From: DASZQL01 sp964391865
GTDB taxonomy: Bacteria; Planctomycetota; Phycisphaerae; Phycisphaerales; UBA1924
Length of the DNA stretch: 64,000 nt
Assembly (NCBI GenBank): GCA_964391865.1
Contig: CAYMNQ010000001.1
Location: 682,001 to 746,000, forward strand
Direction: 5' to 3'
Numbering within the stretch: the first letter of the stretch is position 1; each line of letters starts with the position of its first letter. Made by a program: the position numbers and the translations under genes. The notes below the pieces were generated by a model, which saw only the letters and a list, made by a program, of their open reading frames with translations, had not been told where the DNA came from and ran no database searches. Below are positions 1 through 8,966 of the stretch, one piece after another.

Positions 1-334
1 ACCGCGCGAACGAACCCGGAAGCCGGCATCAAGGCGAGCGTTCGATCGGCGCGGAGATTTCCCCACTTGACCCGCTGACCGCGCTTGCCTGACCTGCCGA
101 GATTTCCGAGGCTTCCTCAAACGAGATACCACTTCACGCCCTTAGCGGGCGTGAGATGATGGGCACCTTCACAGTATCCCAGAATTCCCTAGAATCCCGG
201 ACTGCCCCGCTGTTATGCAACAGATTCCGGTTTTCGGACCGGCTGCAAACCCCGTCGGAACGCCGTTTCAGGCCGCTCAAACGCTCGGATGAGCCCGACC
301 GGTGATCCAGCGCCAAGCGCCCCAGAGCGCACTA
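1..334. other. Intergenic stretch, no gene recognised
   Basis: No open frame here has protein-like composition. The only visible structure is a small inverted repeat at 134-154 (TCACGCCC, a 5-nt loop, GGGCGTGA) without a T-tract. It could be a remnant terminator for a gene to the left of the window. The region lies downstream of the minus-strand gene ending at 335. Confidence 0.5.
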
Positions 335-1336
335 TCACTGACCGGAAACCAGATTGCCCTCGCGGTCCTGCTCCACGATGAACATACTCGGCAGCACAAA
401 GTTCCGCCCGCCGTAGCTGTAGACAGTGCCGCTGAGCGTGACGACGAGCCCCGCGCGGCGGGATTGCCCGAGCTGCGCGATGGTCTCCAGATTCCGGCAG
501 CGCATGAGCGAGAACTGCGTGGTGCCCGCCTTCAGGTCGGTGTCGCTCTCGATGCTGAAGACCCAGCCGGTCTCCCCGCCGCGCTCGATGCGTCCGCGGC
601 GTGAGATCAGCATCGTGCCCTCTCGGACGAGCTTCGAGCCGTCGTTCCCGCCGGCGGCCGGTGCCGGGCCGCGGGAGCTCATCGCGCCCGAGCCGCTGCC
701 GGAAGCGCGGGCCGCGGGCGCGGGCAATGAGCCGACCGACTTCAGCAGTTCCTCCACGCTCGGGTCGGCGCCCGCCGTGGCGGGCGGCGGCGTCGCGGGC
801 TGGGTCGTCAGTTCCTCCGACGCCAGCGTGGTGAACATCAGTGGCATGATGTGATTTGCGCCCTCGAAAACATACGCCACACCGCTGAGCAGAAACGTCT
901 GCGTCCCCGACTTCGCTTCGACGATGCGCTGCATCTCCGTCAGCCGCTGACACGGTTGGATTTGCATCGGCGGCTCCGCGAGCCCTTCTGCATCCGCGTC
1001 GAAGATGAACACCCACCCGCCGTGATCGCCCGGCACCATGCGCCCGCGCCGGTTGGGAAGGAACGCGCCCTCGCGAACCAGCCCGCCGCGCGCGGGGCGA
1101 AGGTCGTTCTCGCTCAAGCCCGGCAGCACCGCCCCCGCCCCCGATGAGGGGCTGGGCGTCAGCGCCGGCTCGCCCGTGCCCGACGCGGGGCGTTCGAGCT
1201 GCCGTTCATCGTTCTTGACGGACGGATCATTGAGCGCGGGATCATCCGCGGGCGAGGGCTGCGCAACGCACACACCGGCAGAGGATCCGAACAGGGCGAT
1301 CGTCAACAGGCGGCGTGCAAGCGGTCGGTTCGGCAT
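335..1336 (-). CDS. Exported protein with an internally duplicated domain, function unknown
   Basis: This 333-residue protein begins with a signal-peptide-like segment (basic MPNRPLARR, then a hydrophobic stretch ending near CVAQ), so it is probably periplasmic or exported. It contains the same roughly 85-residue module twice. Each copy starts with LVREG, followed by R-R-G-R, then G-W-V-F, a Cys-containing stretch, a G-x-x-Y segment and finally a LP-M-F or MP-L-M-F motif. The copies are joined by a Ser/Gly/Ala/Pro-rich linker around residues 180-215, and another low-complexity linker follows the signal peptide. The repeated beta-rich pattern suggests a small OB- or SH3-like barrel, but I do not recognise the family. 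It is transcribed divergently from the tRNA-Cys/deacylase region and has no partner gene in the window. Confidence 0.75.
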   Translation of the reverse strand: MPNRPLARRLLTIALFGSSAGVCVAQPSPADDPALNDPSVKNDERQLERPASGTGEPALTPSPSSGAGAVLPGLSENDLRPARGGLVREGAFLPNRRGRMVPGDHGGWVFIFDADAEGLAEPPMQIQPCQRLTEMQRIVEAKSGTQTFLLSGVAYVFEGANHIMPLMFTTLASEELTTQPATPPPATAGADPSVEELLKSVGSLPAPAARASGSGSGAMSSRGPAPAAGGNDGSKLVREGTMLISRRGRIERGGETGWVFSIESDTDLKAGTTQFSLMRCRNLETIAQLGQSRRAGLVVTLSGTVYSYGGRNFVLPSMFIVEQDREGNLVSGQ

Positions 1337-1529
1337 CGCGGGCGACTCCGGTTCGGCGCGGTTCGGGCTGCTTCACAATACTCCATCGGCCCGAGAACCA
1401 CTCGCGAATGATGCGGCTCGTGGGTTGGGCGGGATTCGGGCATTCCAGCCCGCCCCGAGCGCGGAATCCATCGCCGGGCAGAGTGGACATTGGGCGGTCG
1501 GCGTGCGATGATTCCTGGTTCAATTCGCC

Positions 1530-1603
1530 GGCCGCGTACCCAAGTGGTCCAAGGGAACGGATTGCAAATCCGTGATTCGTGGGTTCGAATCCCACCGCGG
1601 CCT
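1530..1603 (+). tRNA. tRNA-Cys (GCA)
   Basis: A full cloverleaf can be folded. The acceptor stem pairs GGCCGCG (1530-1536) with CGCGGCC (1596-1602). The anticodon stem is ACGGA/TCCGT around the loop TTGCAAA, giving anticodon GCA. The T-arm is GTGGG-TTCGAAT-CCCAC. The discriminator base is T and no CCA is encoded. It lies directly upstream of the deacylase gene on the same strand. Confidence 0.95.
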
Positions 1604-1689
1604 TTCTGATGCCAGACTCGGCCGGAGCCGGGTCTTTTTCATGCGCCCATCGCGCCCTCGGGCGCTGCCCCGGCCCCCGCGGCTCCGCC

Positions 1690-2628
1690 ATGACCCGCAC
1701 ATTGCTCATCACGAACCCGCACTGTTCGCGCCACACCGCGGGTCCCGCGCACCCGGAGCGGCCCGAGCGGCTCACCGCAGTCATGGATGAACTCCGAGCC
1801 CGCCCGATCACCGGCGCGGCGTGGGGCGAGCCCGCGTCGCCCGCGAGCGAAGCACTCCTCCGCCGGGTGCACAGCGATTCACATGCGGACCGCATGCTCG
1901 CGCTGCGCGGGCAATCCGCGATGATCGACGCCGACACCGTCGCGTGCCCCGATTCGATCGACGCGGCGTTGTGGGCGGGCGGGTGCGCGGTGCATGCGGT
2001 GGATCAGGTGATGTCGGGGGTCGCGCGGAACGCCTTCGCGCTGGTGCGTCCGCCGGGGCACCACGCGGAGCGCGATCGCGCGATGGGGTTCTGCTTCTTC
2101 AACACTGCGGCGCTCGCGGCGCAGCACGCGCTCGAGACGCACCGCCTCTCGCGCGTGATGATCGCCGACTTCGACGTTCATCACGGCAACGGCACACAGG
2201 ACATCTTCTACGACCGGCGCGATGTCTTCGTCTTCGGCTCGCACCAATCGCCGCTCTGGCCCGGCACGGGCGCCGCGGACGAGCGCGGCATCGGCGATGG
2301 CGAAGGGTTCACGCTGAATGTGCCGTTACCGCCGGGGACGGGGGATGAGGAGTTCGCACGGGTGTACGAGGACACGTTCCCCGCGACGGCGCGGGCGTTC
2401 GCACCGGAACTGCTGGTCGTCTCGGCGGGGTTCGACGCCCACCGCGATGACCCTCTGGCGGAACTGCACGTCAGCGAAGCGGGATTTGCGCGCGTGGCAG
2501 CGGCGCTGCGATCGACCGCGGAAGAGCTCTGTGGCGGGAGATTGGTGCTGTGCCTGGAGGGCGGCTATGCGCTCGGGGCGCTGGCGCGGTCGGTGCACGC
2601 GGTGGTTGAAGAGCTGGCGCGCGAGTAG
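1690..2628 (+). CDS. Histone deacetylase family (AcuC/HDAC-like) zinc hydrolase
   Basis: This 312-residue protein has the family's full set of signatures. HPERPERL lies near the N-terminus, RPPGHHA carries the active-site His pair, and GFCFFN is the next conserved segment. DFDVHHGNGTQ holds zinc-binding Asp and His, and AGFDAHRDDPL holds the second zinc Asp. EGGY near the C-terminus supplies the catalytic Tyr. Bacterial members remove acetyl groups from small amines (acetylpolyamine amidohydrolase) or from acetylated lysines (AcuC); the sequence does not decide between these. The ATG at 1690 was chosen because the frame upstream runs through the tRNA-Cys and the homology begins immediately after this Met. 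The gene stands alone between two tRNA genes. Confidence 0.92.
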   Translation: MTRTLLITNPHCSRHTAGPAHPERPERLTAVMDELRARPITGAAWGEPASPASEALLRRVHSDSHADRMLALRGQSAMIDADTVACPDSIDAALWAGGCAVHAVDQVMSGVARNAFALVRPPGHHAERDRAMGFCFFNTAALAAQHALETHRLSRVMIADFDVHHGNGTQDIFYDRRDVFVFGSHQSPLWPGTGAADERGIGDGEGFTLNVPLPPGTGDEEFARVYEDTFPATARAFAPELLVVSAGFDAHRDDPLAELHVSEAGFARVAAALRSTAEELCGGRLVLCLEGGYALGALARSVHAVVEELARE

Positions 2629-2696
2629 CTCGTCGATCACCGCCGCACCGAGTATGCCCAGAGCACCATCCTCGGTGGCACATACAATGCCCTTGT

Positions 2697-2770
2697 GCCC
2701 CGGTAGCTCAGTTGGATAGAGCACGTCTTTCCTAAAGATGAGGTCGCAGGTTCGAATCCTGCCCGGGGTG
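2697..2770 (+). tRNA. tRNA-Arg (CCU)
   Basis: The acceptor stem pairs GCCCCGG (2697-2703) with CCGGGGT (2763-2769), including a terminal G-U pair. The anticodon stem CGTCT/AGATG encloses TTCCTAA, giving anticodon CCU, which reads the rare AGG codon. The T-arm is GCAGG-TTCGAAT-CCTGC. The discriminator is G and no CCA is encoded. Confidence 0.95.
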
Positions 2771-2794
2771 CTTCCAGTTCCGCGTCGTGCCGGC

Positions 2795-3667
2795 TCAGGC
2801 GGGCAGCGCTTCGTACTTCGCGCGCTTCCGTTCACGGCGCGGGTCGGGCTCGGGGACGGCGCTGAGCAGGGCGCGCGTGTACTCGTGCTTCGGCTCGCCG
2901 ATGACGCGCTCGCGCGGGCCTTCTTCGACGATCTTCCCCGCGAGCATCACCGCAACGCGGTCGCACAGGTGCTTGACCACCGCCATGTCGTGGCTGATGA
3001 AGAGATAGCTCAGCCCGAGTTCATCGCGTAGGTCAGCGAGCAGGTTGAGAATCTGCGCCTGGATCGAGACGTCGAGCGCGCTGGTCGGCTCGTCGCACAC
3101 GATGAAGCGCGGGTTGAGCGCGAGGGCGCGGGCGATGCCGATGCGTTGGCGCTGCCCGCCGCTGAATTCGTGTGGGTAGCGGTCGATCGCCGAGCGCGGC
3201 ATCCCGCACTTCTCCAACAGATCCAGCGCCCGCGCGCGCTCCTCCTCACGCGACTCGACCAGTTGGTGCACACGGAGCGGCTCGCCGATGATCGCGCCGA
3301 TCCGCAGCCGCGGGTTCAGCGAGCCGCCGGGGTCCTGGAAGATGATCTGCATCTGCCGTCGGAGCGCGCGCATCTCCGCCGAACCGGCGCTCAGCACGTC
3401 GTGCCGGTCGAAAACCACGCGCCCGCCCGTCGCGGGGATCAGGCGCAGGATCGCTCGCCCGACGGTCGTCTTGCCGCAGCCCGATTCGCCGACCAGCCCG
3501 AGCGCCTCACCCCGGCGCAGCTCGAAGCTCACGCCGTCGACGGCTTTGACATGCCCGGTCGTCAGTCGCAGTAGTCCGGATCTCACTGGGAAGTGAACCT
3601 TCAAGTCGCTGACGCTCAGCAGCGGCGGCTCGGCGATCGGCGTGGTTTTGGCTTGTTTCTCGGTCAT
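2795..3667 (-). CDS. Peptide/nickel-type ABC transporter ATP-binding protein (OppF/DppF-like)
   Basis: The 290-residue product is a cytoplasmic ATPase subunit of a peptide-uptake ABC importer. It shows Walker A (GESGCGKTT), a Q-loop segment (IIFQDPGGSLNPR), the ABC signature SGGQRQR and Walker B (FIVCDEPTSALD). It also has the C-terminal EYTRALLSAVP extension typical of OppF/DppF. The ATG at 3667 overlaps the TGA of the upstream YgfZ-like gene by four bases (ATGA), so translation is probably coupled. The membrane subunits, binding protein and partner ATPase (OppD) are absent from the window, which is unusual for this family. Confidence 0.9.
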   Translation of the reverse strand: MTEKQAKTTPIAEPPLLSVSDLKVHFPVRSGLLRLTTGHVKAVDGVSFELRRGEALGLVGESGCGKTTVGRAILRLIPATGGRVVFDRHDVLSAGSAEMRALRRQMQIIFQDPGGSLNPRLRIGAIIGEPLRVHQLVESREEERARALDLLEKCGMPRSAIDRYPHEFSGGQRQRIGIARALALNPRFIVCDEPTSALDVSIQAQILNLLADLRDELGLSYLFISHDMAVVKHLCDRVAVMLAGKIVEEGPRERVIGEPKHEYTRALLSAVPEPDPRRERKRAKYEALPA

Positions 3668-4863
3668 TTCGATCGTTCCCAGAACGCGAGCCGGTCGTGC
3701 ACGACCGCCGGGCAGGGGCCGGCGGGTGATTCGACGATGAGCCGCGTGCCCGGCGTGTGCGAGCCCCACTTCACCGACGCGAACGCCACCGCGGCGTCGC
3801 CCAACATCGGGCTGCGCGTGGAGCTGGATATCGCGCCGACGGCTTTCGCTTCTGCGCCCCCCTCAACCTGAGCAAGCACCGGCGCGCCGGCGGCGGGCTG
3901 CCACTCGGGACCGTCGTGCCCCGCCGCGCCGAGGCGAAGCCCGACGAGTACCTGCTTCGGATGCCCCAGCGCGTGCATCCGCGCGACGACTTCCTGCCCG
4001 AGATAGCACCCCTTCGTGAACGACACGCGGTCGTTCAGCACGCCCGTCTCGGCGGGGAGCGACTCCGGGCCGAAGTCGAGATTGAACAGCGGCCTGCCCG
4101 ATTCGATCCGCGCCACGTTGTACGCGTGCCAACCGGCGGGCTTCAGGCGGTACTCGCGGTTCGGCGCGTCGACCGTGCCAGCGCCTGTTTCGATGAGCGC
4201 ACGGTACACGTCCGGCGCGTCGGCCGCGGTGCGCAGAAGCAACTCGAACCCCGGCTCGCCCAGCGAATCCTGGCGCTCGATGATCGCCATGCGTTCCGCG
4301 ATGCGTGCCCGGCACGCTTGTCCCGGCTGTAGATCGCCGATCGGCGGGCCGTCGATGAGCGTACCTACGCGCGCCAGCAGCGCCCCCGCCGTCGGCCCGT
4401 GCAGCGCCAGGCGGTGCGAAGACTCTGACGCGTCGACGAACTCGACTTCCTCGCTGAAGACAAATGACGCGAGCGCGGTGACGCACGCACCGGCGCACAG
4501 CACGTCCAGATCGAGCCACATCTCATCAGGCAACTCGACCAGCCGAAGGTCCGCGTCGATGCGCCCCTTGCGGTTCAACCAGAAGGCGCGCTTCGACTGG
4601 AACGGCTGCAGCCCTTTCAATTCCTGCGTGAGCATTCGGTTGAGAAACTCGGCGCGGTCCTTGCCCCCTGCGCGCACCGCGCCGCGATTGGGCAGGTCGA
4701 GCAGCGCGCACCCCTTCCGAATCGCGGCGTACTCAATCTCCACCTCGCCGAAGCTCTCCACCACCAACGCGGGCGATTCGGGCGGGCCCCACGGCAAGAA
4801 TGTCGCTTCGCGCGATTCGTGCTCGGGTTGAAGTGGGCTGATGCGCGACAACGGCGGCTCCAT
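3664..4863 (-). CDS. ygfZ: YgfZ/GcvT-domain folate-binding protein
   Basis: This 399-residue protein belongs to the aminomethyltransferase (GcvT) fold group. The segment KGCYLGQEVVARMH near residue 300 is the YgfZ signature, including the conserved Cys, and separates it from true glycine-cleavage T-protein. YgfZ proteins bind tetrahydrofolate and help assemble or repair certain Fe-S enzymes and tRNA-modifying activities. The start is the ATG at 4863, where homology begins; the frame stays open far upstream into rsmA only by chance. It follows rsmA after a 74-bp gap and overlaps the downstream ABC ATPase start by four bases. No gcvH or gcvP is nearby, which supports the YgfZ assignment. Confidence 0.85.
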   Translation of the reverse strand: MEPPLSRISPLQPEHESREATFLPWGPPESPALVVESFGEVEIEYAAIRKGCALLDLPNRGAVRAGGKDRAEFLNRMLTQELKGLQPFQSKRAFWLNRKGRIDADLRLVELPDEMWLDLDVLCAGACVTALASFVFSEEVEFVDASESSHRLALHGPTAGALLARVGTLIDGPPIGDLQPGQACRARIAERMAIIERQDSLGEPGFELLLRTAADAPDVYRALIETGAGTVDAPNREYRLKPAGWHAYNVARIESGRPLFNLDFGPESLPAETGVLNDRVSFTKGCYLGQEVVARMHALGHPKQVLVGLRLGAAGHDGPEWQPAAGAPVLAQVEGGAEAKAVGAISSSTRSPMLGDAAVAFASVKWGSHTPGTRLIVESPAGPCPAVVHDRLAFWERSK

Positions 4864-4937
4864 CGGCGGTGTTGACTCGCAGGAATGATAGTGAGCGGCG
4901 AGCGGTCGAGGTGCCGGCGGCGAGCAACCGCAGGGCG

Positions 4938-5894
4938 TTACTGCTCCGCGGGCAGCACCCCTTGCGCCTCCAACAGCGCCGCTAGGTGTTCGAGCTGCTC
5001 GATCGATAGCACCTCCGCCCGATCCGTCGGTTCCACTCCGCCCGGCAGCGGCCCGAGGGAACCCATCTCCGCGCGCCCGAGGATCGAGCCGATCTGCTTC
5101 CGCCGCTGCCCGAAGAGCAATCGGCACAGGCGCGCCAGGCGCTGCTGGTCGCTGGTGCGCACGTGCTTGCCCAACCGCGGCAGCGGCACGATCGCCGCCA
5201 TCTCGCTCGTCACCCTCGGGCGCGGCCAGAAGCACTCGGGGGGCAGCACCGCCACGCGCCGCACCTCGCACATCGCCTGCAACAGCACGCCCAGCTCGCC
5301 GTAGTCCTCCATGCCCGGCTGTGCTCGCAGACGCTGCCCGACTTCCTTCTGGATGGTCACGTACTGCCCAAGGCACACGGCGTTCCCGCGATGGTTGCCC
5401 GGCGCGAACTCCGTCGCCAGCAGCACCATCAGCGGGCTGGCCGCGCCATACGGCAGATTCGCGACCAGCGTGAAATCGCGCCCCGCGATCGAAGAGACGA
5501 TCTCGGGATTCAGCGCGTGCTTGCCCGCGAGGCAATCACCCTCGACCAGCGTGATCCGTTCAGCGAATCGCTCACGGATGAGGGCCGCGAGCCCGCGGTC
5601 GAGTTCGCACGCGACCACCGCGCAGCCGCGCGCGACGAGTTCATCCGTCAGCGCCCCTGTGCCGGGACCGACTTCGAGCACCACGTCGCCCGGCTTCACG
5701 CCCGATTCGTCCACCAGCCGGCGGATCAAGTTGTGATCGCACAGAAAATTCTGCCCCAGCGCCTTGTTGGGCGACAGGCCGCGCGATTCGAGGAGCTGCT
5801 TGATCTCGCTGAGCGTTTGCAATGCTTCGGTTCCGGTGAGAATGCGGGAGCGGACCAGACCTGGCACGGATTGCCGGGCCACCTTTGCTACCAC
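4938..5894 (-). CDS. rsmA: 16S rRNA (adenine1518/1519-N6)-dimethyltransferase
   Basis: This 318-residue KsgA/RsmA enzyme dimethylates two adjacent adenines in the 3' hairpin of 16S rRNA during small-subunit maturation. It has the family start motif LGQNFLCD, the SAM-binding motif LEVGPGTGALT, and the catalytic NLPYG segment followed by ASPLM. A C-terminal helical domain follows, with RRKQIGSIL. The start is GTG at 5894 and it overlaps the stop codon of the upstream HAD gene, so the two are likely cotranslated. Members with NLPYG rather than NLPYY/NLPYN are common outside proteobacteria. Confidence 0.93.
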   Translation of the reverse strand: MVAKVARQSVPGLVRSRILTGTEALQTLSEIKQLLESRGLSPNKALGQNFLCDHNLIRRLVDESGVKPGDVVLEVGPGTGALTDELVARGCAVVACELDRGLAALIRERFAERITLVEGDCLAGKHALNPEIVSSIAGRDFTLVANLPYGAASPLMVLLATEFAPGNHRGNAVCLGQYVTIQKEVGQRLRAQPGMEDYGELGVLLQAMCEVRRVAVLPPECFWPRPRVTSEMAAIVPLPRLGKHVRTSDQQRLARLCRLLFGQRRKQIGSILGRAEMGSLGPLPGGVEPTDRAEVLSIEQLEHLAALLEAQGVLPAEQ

Positions 5895-6802
5895 TCGCCG
5901 CTCAGGATGCGCTCGATCGCGCGGGCCACGCCGTCCTGAGCATTCGATTCCGTCTGCACCCGTGCCGCCTTCTTCACCTTCTCCACGGCGTTCGCCATCG
6001 CGATGCCCAGCCCGGCGCCCTCGATCATCGCCACGTCGTTCACCTCATCGCCGATGGCGGCGACGCGCTCGCGCGGGATGCGCTGCTCCAACGCCAGCCG
6101 GTGCACCGCCGTCCATTTGCTCACCTGCTGATCGAAGACTTCGAGCAGGTGGATCGATTCGTCCTTCACGCCATCTTTGCTGCGCAGCGAAGCGCCCGCG
6201 ACGGCGGCGAAGTGCTGCGTCAGCGTCTCGCGCCCGAACTCCGCGTGGACGCTCTCGGCGAGTTCCGCCATCCGCGCCGCCTCCGCCGCGAACCCCACGC
6301 GCACCGTGTGCTCGGGGTGCTCGTCGGCGGCGATCGAATCAACGAACTTCACCTCGACATCCATCACGCTGAACCACCACTGCGAGGGGTACTCGATCGG
6401 CCCGCTGTTGACGACGAGGTAGTCAAACCCGGCGGCGTCGCGGTCCTTCAGAATCAGGGGCGCGCGGTTCGCCCGCGCGAAGTGATCGCACAGGCGCGAT
6501 ACGAGCGAACGGTCCATGGGCCAGCGGTGCAGCGTGCGCCCGCTCCGCGCGTCGCACACCATCGCGCCGCCGGCGACGACGATCGGCGCGATCTCGCGCC
6601 CCGCCGCCGGCACGTCGGCGCGGATCGCGTCGATCGCCGTGCGGCTCTCGCGCAGCCCCCGCCCGGTGCAGATGACCACCTCGATCCCCGCGTTCCGGGC
6701 GGCGTCAACCGCCGCCGCGTTCCGCGCGGAGACGCGCCCGTCGGGGCCGAACAGAGTCCCGTCAAGGTCGATCGCGATGAGGTCGTAGTTGGGAGAGGGC
6801 AT
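5888..6802 (-). CDS. HAD-superfamily (Cof-type) phosphatase
   Basis: The 304-residue protein begins its fold immediately with AIDLDGTLFGPDG, which is HAD motif I with the two catalytic Asp residues. Motif II is VICTGRG, and the motif IV region is GDEVNDVAMIEGAGLGIAMANA. That last segment is typical of the Cof/YidA subfamily, which dephosphorylates sugar phosphates and nucleotide-like metabolites, although the usual GDGxND reads GDEVND here. The ATG at 6802 sits just before motif I; the upstream extension of the frame is Arg/Ser-rich and not conserved in type. It is the first gene of a minus-strand run with rsmA, ygfZ and the ABC ATPase. Confidence 0.88.
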   Translation of the reverse strand: MPSPNYDLIAIDLDGTLFGPDGRVSARNAAAVDAARNAGIEVVICTGRGLRESRTAIDAIRADVPAAGREIAPIVVAGGAMVCDARSGRTLHRWPMDRSLVSRLCDHFARANRAPLILKDRDAAGFDYLVVNSGPIEYPSQWWFSVMDVEVKFVDSIAADEHPEHTVRVGFAAEAARMAELAESVHAEFGRETLTQHFAAVAGASLRSKDGVKDESIHLLEVFDQQVSKWTAVHRLALEQRIPRERVAAIGDEVNDVAMIEGAGLGIAMANAVEKVKKAARVQTESNAQDGVARAIERILSGEW

Positions 6803-7006
6803 GGAGAAAAGGGAGCTTGAGGAGGGGTGTGGGGTTTCGGGTACCGGGCTTGGAAAAGCACGCCGGCGGGGGCGCGTCCGAGATTGTGAATCCTTGCGCG
6901 AATTCCTTCGAGCTTCATCGATTGTTTTCAACAATCCTCACTTCCATCCGATGAGCGGCGTAGGGTACTCTGTCCGTGGGCTCGCGCGCGGAGGCGTCAT
7001 TCAACG

Positions 7007-8026
7007 ATGACAGGAGCGTCAGCGAACGGGAGTGCGAACGACGGGAGCGCCTTCGAGCGCCTCTCCGTCGAGCATCTCGGCGGCGCGGCGCACGACCTCG
7101 GCCCGCAACTCGAACCCGCGCTCAAGCTCGCGTGCCAGGGGCGGCTTAGCGATGTCCGCTGGTTCCGCACCGACTGGCAGATCGGCGGCGCCGCCACCGC
7201 GTACGCCATCTTCCGCACTGACGACGGCCCGCGCCCCGTGGTCATCAAACTCCCCGTCGGCTTCCGCGAGTACCGCACCATCACCGGGCTGTGCGAGACC
7301 GCCGCCCCCACGCCGCGCGTGGCGATGCACGGCATTGAGCTCGGCGGCTACGACATGGCGTGGATCGTGATGGAGCGCGTGCCGGGTGACCCGCTGGCGG
7401 CGCACCGGCACAAGGATGTGTTCGAGCTGCTCGCCGCCGCCGCCGCCGAGTTCTACAAGCACGCCGCCGAACGCTGGCCGCTCGACGCGGGCAAGGAGCC
7501 GCCGGACTGGGGCATGCTGCTCACGAAAGCGCGCCAGGAATTGAAGGACAACCACGTCGCCGACGCGTCGCGCTGGATCGAGGGCGTGAAGCACGTGCAG
7601 AGACTCCTGCCGCGCCTGACCGGCGCGTGGAGCGCGCGCCCGATCAACTGCTGGTGCCACGGCGACCTGCACCCCGGCAACCTGATGCGCCGCGACGACG
7701 CCAGCCCGTGGGGCCCGCCCGGCACCGTGCTGCTCGACTTCGCCGAGACGCACTGCGGGCACTGGGTCGAGGACGCGGTGTACCTCGAACGGCTCTACTG
7801 GGGCCGCCCGCAGTCGCTCGACGGGCTGAAGCCGGTGTCGCTCATCGCCAAGGCCCGGCGCACAGCGGGGCTTGATGCGTCGGATGATTACGCGTCACTC
7901 GCCAACGTCCGTCGAGTGCTGATGGCGGCGACCGTCCCGGCGTTCATGCACCAGGAAGGGCACCCGAGATATCTGCAGGCGGCGTTGGAGGTGATGGAGC
8001 GGATGCTGCCGATGATTAGCCGGTAG
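7007..8026 (+). CDS. APH/choline-kinase-like phosphotransferase
   Basis: This 339-residue protein has the aminoglycoside phosphotransferase fold. VVIKLP carries the ATP-binding Lys, WIVMERVPGDPL is the hinge region, WCHGDLHPGNLM is the catalytic loop with the Asp base, and LLDFAETHCGHW is the metal-binding Asp segment. Substrates of this broad family range from antibiotics to choline, homoserine and sugars, so none is assigned here. A GGAGG lies 12 bases before the ATG. The gene is divergent from the HAD/rsmA operon, and its last 11 bases overlap convergently with the dockerin-tailed gene. Confidence 0.85.
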   Translation: MTGASANGSANDGSAFERLSVEHLGGAAHDLGPQLEPALKLACQGRLSDVRWFRTDWQIGGAATAYAIFRTDDGPRPVVIKLPVGFREYRTITGLCETAAPTPRVAMHGIELGGYDMAWIVMERVPGDPLAAHRHKDVFELLAAAAAEFYKHAAERWPLDAGKEPPDWGMLLTKARQELKDNHVADASRWIEGVKHVQRLLPRLTGAWSARPINCWCHGDLHPGNLMRRDDASPWGPPGTVLLDFAETHCGHWVEDAVYLERLYWGRPQSLDGLKPVSLIAKARRTAGLDASDDYASLANVRRVLMAATVPAFMHQEGHPRYLQAALEVMERMLPMISR

Positions 8027-8780
8027 GGCAGTCTTGACCCCACACATTGATGATCTGCGCAATATCCGCCAGATCGACCGCCCGATCCCCGTTCACATCC
8101 CCGTAGAAATTAGCAACCGGCGATTGCTGCCCCCAGCGAACGATCACTTGCGCGAGGTCGCCAATGCCGACTGAGCCATTATGGTCCTGATCCGGATGGC
8201 AGATCAGCGCGCCGAAGCCGCAGGACAATCCAAGGTCGAGTGTCGCGCTAAAACGTGATGAGTACAGGCTCGCGGGACCGCCCGATTGCCCACGGGCGAA
8301 AAACCTCAGGCGGTAGACCGTGCCGGGGACCAGCGTCCCAGAAACCTGGAACTGATCGCGCTGATTGGAGTGCAGCACATTGAACTCGCCTCCTGTGAAG
8401 TTGAACACAACCGAGTTCGCTGGCAATGCTGATCCCTGATTAATGAAATAGTCCGTCATCGCGTTCAATGTGAAGCTGCGCTCGACATCAACCGTGAACT
8501 GCACGTCACAGGTCGTGCTGCAAGTCATGCCGGACGAACCGAATGCCCCTCCAGCAAATGCGTCTGTCTCGATCCCGCAGCCAAAGACTCTTGCACGCTG
8601 GAATGCCGTACCGGACGAGTCGTTCGCGGCCTCGTAGAACAGCGACCCCGAAGTCGCGGTCGTTGGGTTCGAGAAGGCAACGGCGACCGCATGAAACTGC
8701 GAGACATACGTGAGCTGCGCTTGCGCGATGGTCGCGCTGCAGACCAACATCATCGCTCCGACGAACATCCGTGGATTCAT
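8016..8780 (-). CDS. Secreted protein with dockerin-like C-terminal repeats
   Basis: The 254-residue product starts with a signal peptide (hydrophobic run ending near AQAQ). Residues of roughly 20-190 form a beta-rich secreted region with Cys pairs (CGIE, CSTTCD). The C-terminus holds two calcium-loop-like repeats, DQDHNGSVGIGDLAQVI and DVNGDRAVDLADIAQII, each followed by a W-G. These match the duplicated dockerin-like tail seen in many Phycisphaerae exported proteins. A GGAGGA lies shortly before the ATG at 8780, which decides the start. Base composition is slightly lower in G+C than its neighbours. The main domain is not recognised. Confidence 0.8.
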   Translation of the reverse strand: MNPRMFVGAMMLVCSATIAQAQLTYVSQFHAVAVAFSNPTTATSGSLFYEAANDSSGTAFQRARVFGCGIETDAFAGGAFGSSGMTCSTTCDVQFTVDVERSFTLNAMTDYFINQGSALPANSVVFNFTGGEFNVLHSNQRDQFQVSGTLVPGTVYRLRFFARGQSGGPASLYSSRFSATLDLGLSCGFGALICHPDQDHNGSVGIGDLAQVIVRWGQQSPVANFYGDVNGDRAVDLADIAQIINVWGQDCPTG

Positions 8781-8888
8781 CTGAATTCCTCCCGAGGGCA
8801 GGCACCGCCCATGACCCAACCCTAACTCAGCCTTGGTTCAAGTCAAGGCAATAGTCCGAGAATTCGCGCGCCGCATTCATACCAAGCG

Positions 8889-8920
8889 AGAAAAAACGCG
8901 GAGCCCTGCGGCTCCGCGTT
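8889..8920 (-). terminator. Rho-independent terminator of the protease gene
   Basis: AACGCGGAGC and GCTCCGCGTT form a perfect 10-bp stem around a 6-nt loop (8895-8920). Read on the minus strand it is followed by a run of T residues (the A-run at 8891-8896). It lies about 45 bases after the protease stop codon. Confidence 0.88.
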
Positions 8921-8966
8921 GACGCATTTCCTGCCTCGCTACCTCACAGATCACTACACGCCACTC

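Noticed and set aside
3664..5535. A 623-residue reading of the YgfZ-like gene.
   Set aside because: The first 220 codons overlap rsmA in another frame and have no fold-like sequence; homology starts at 4863.
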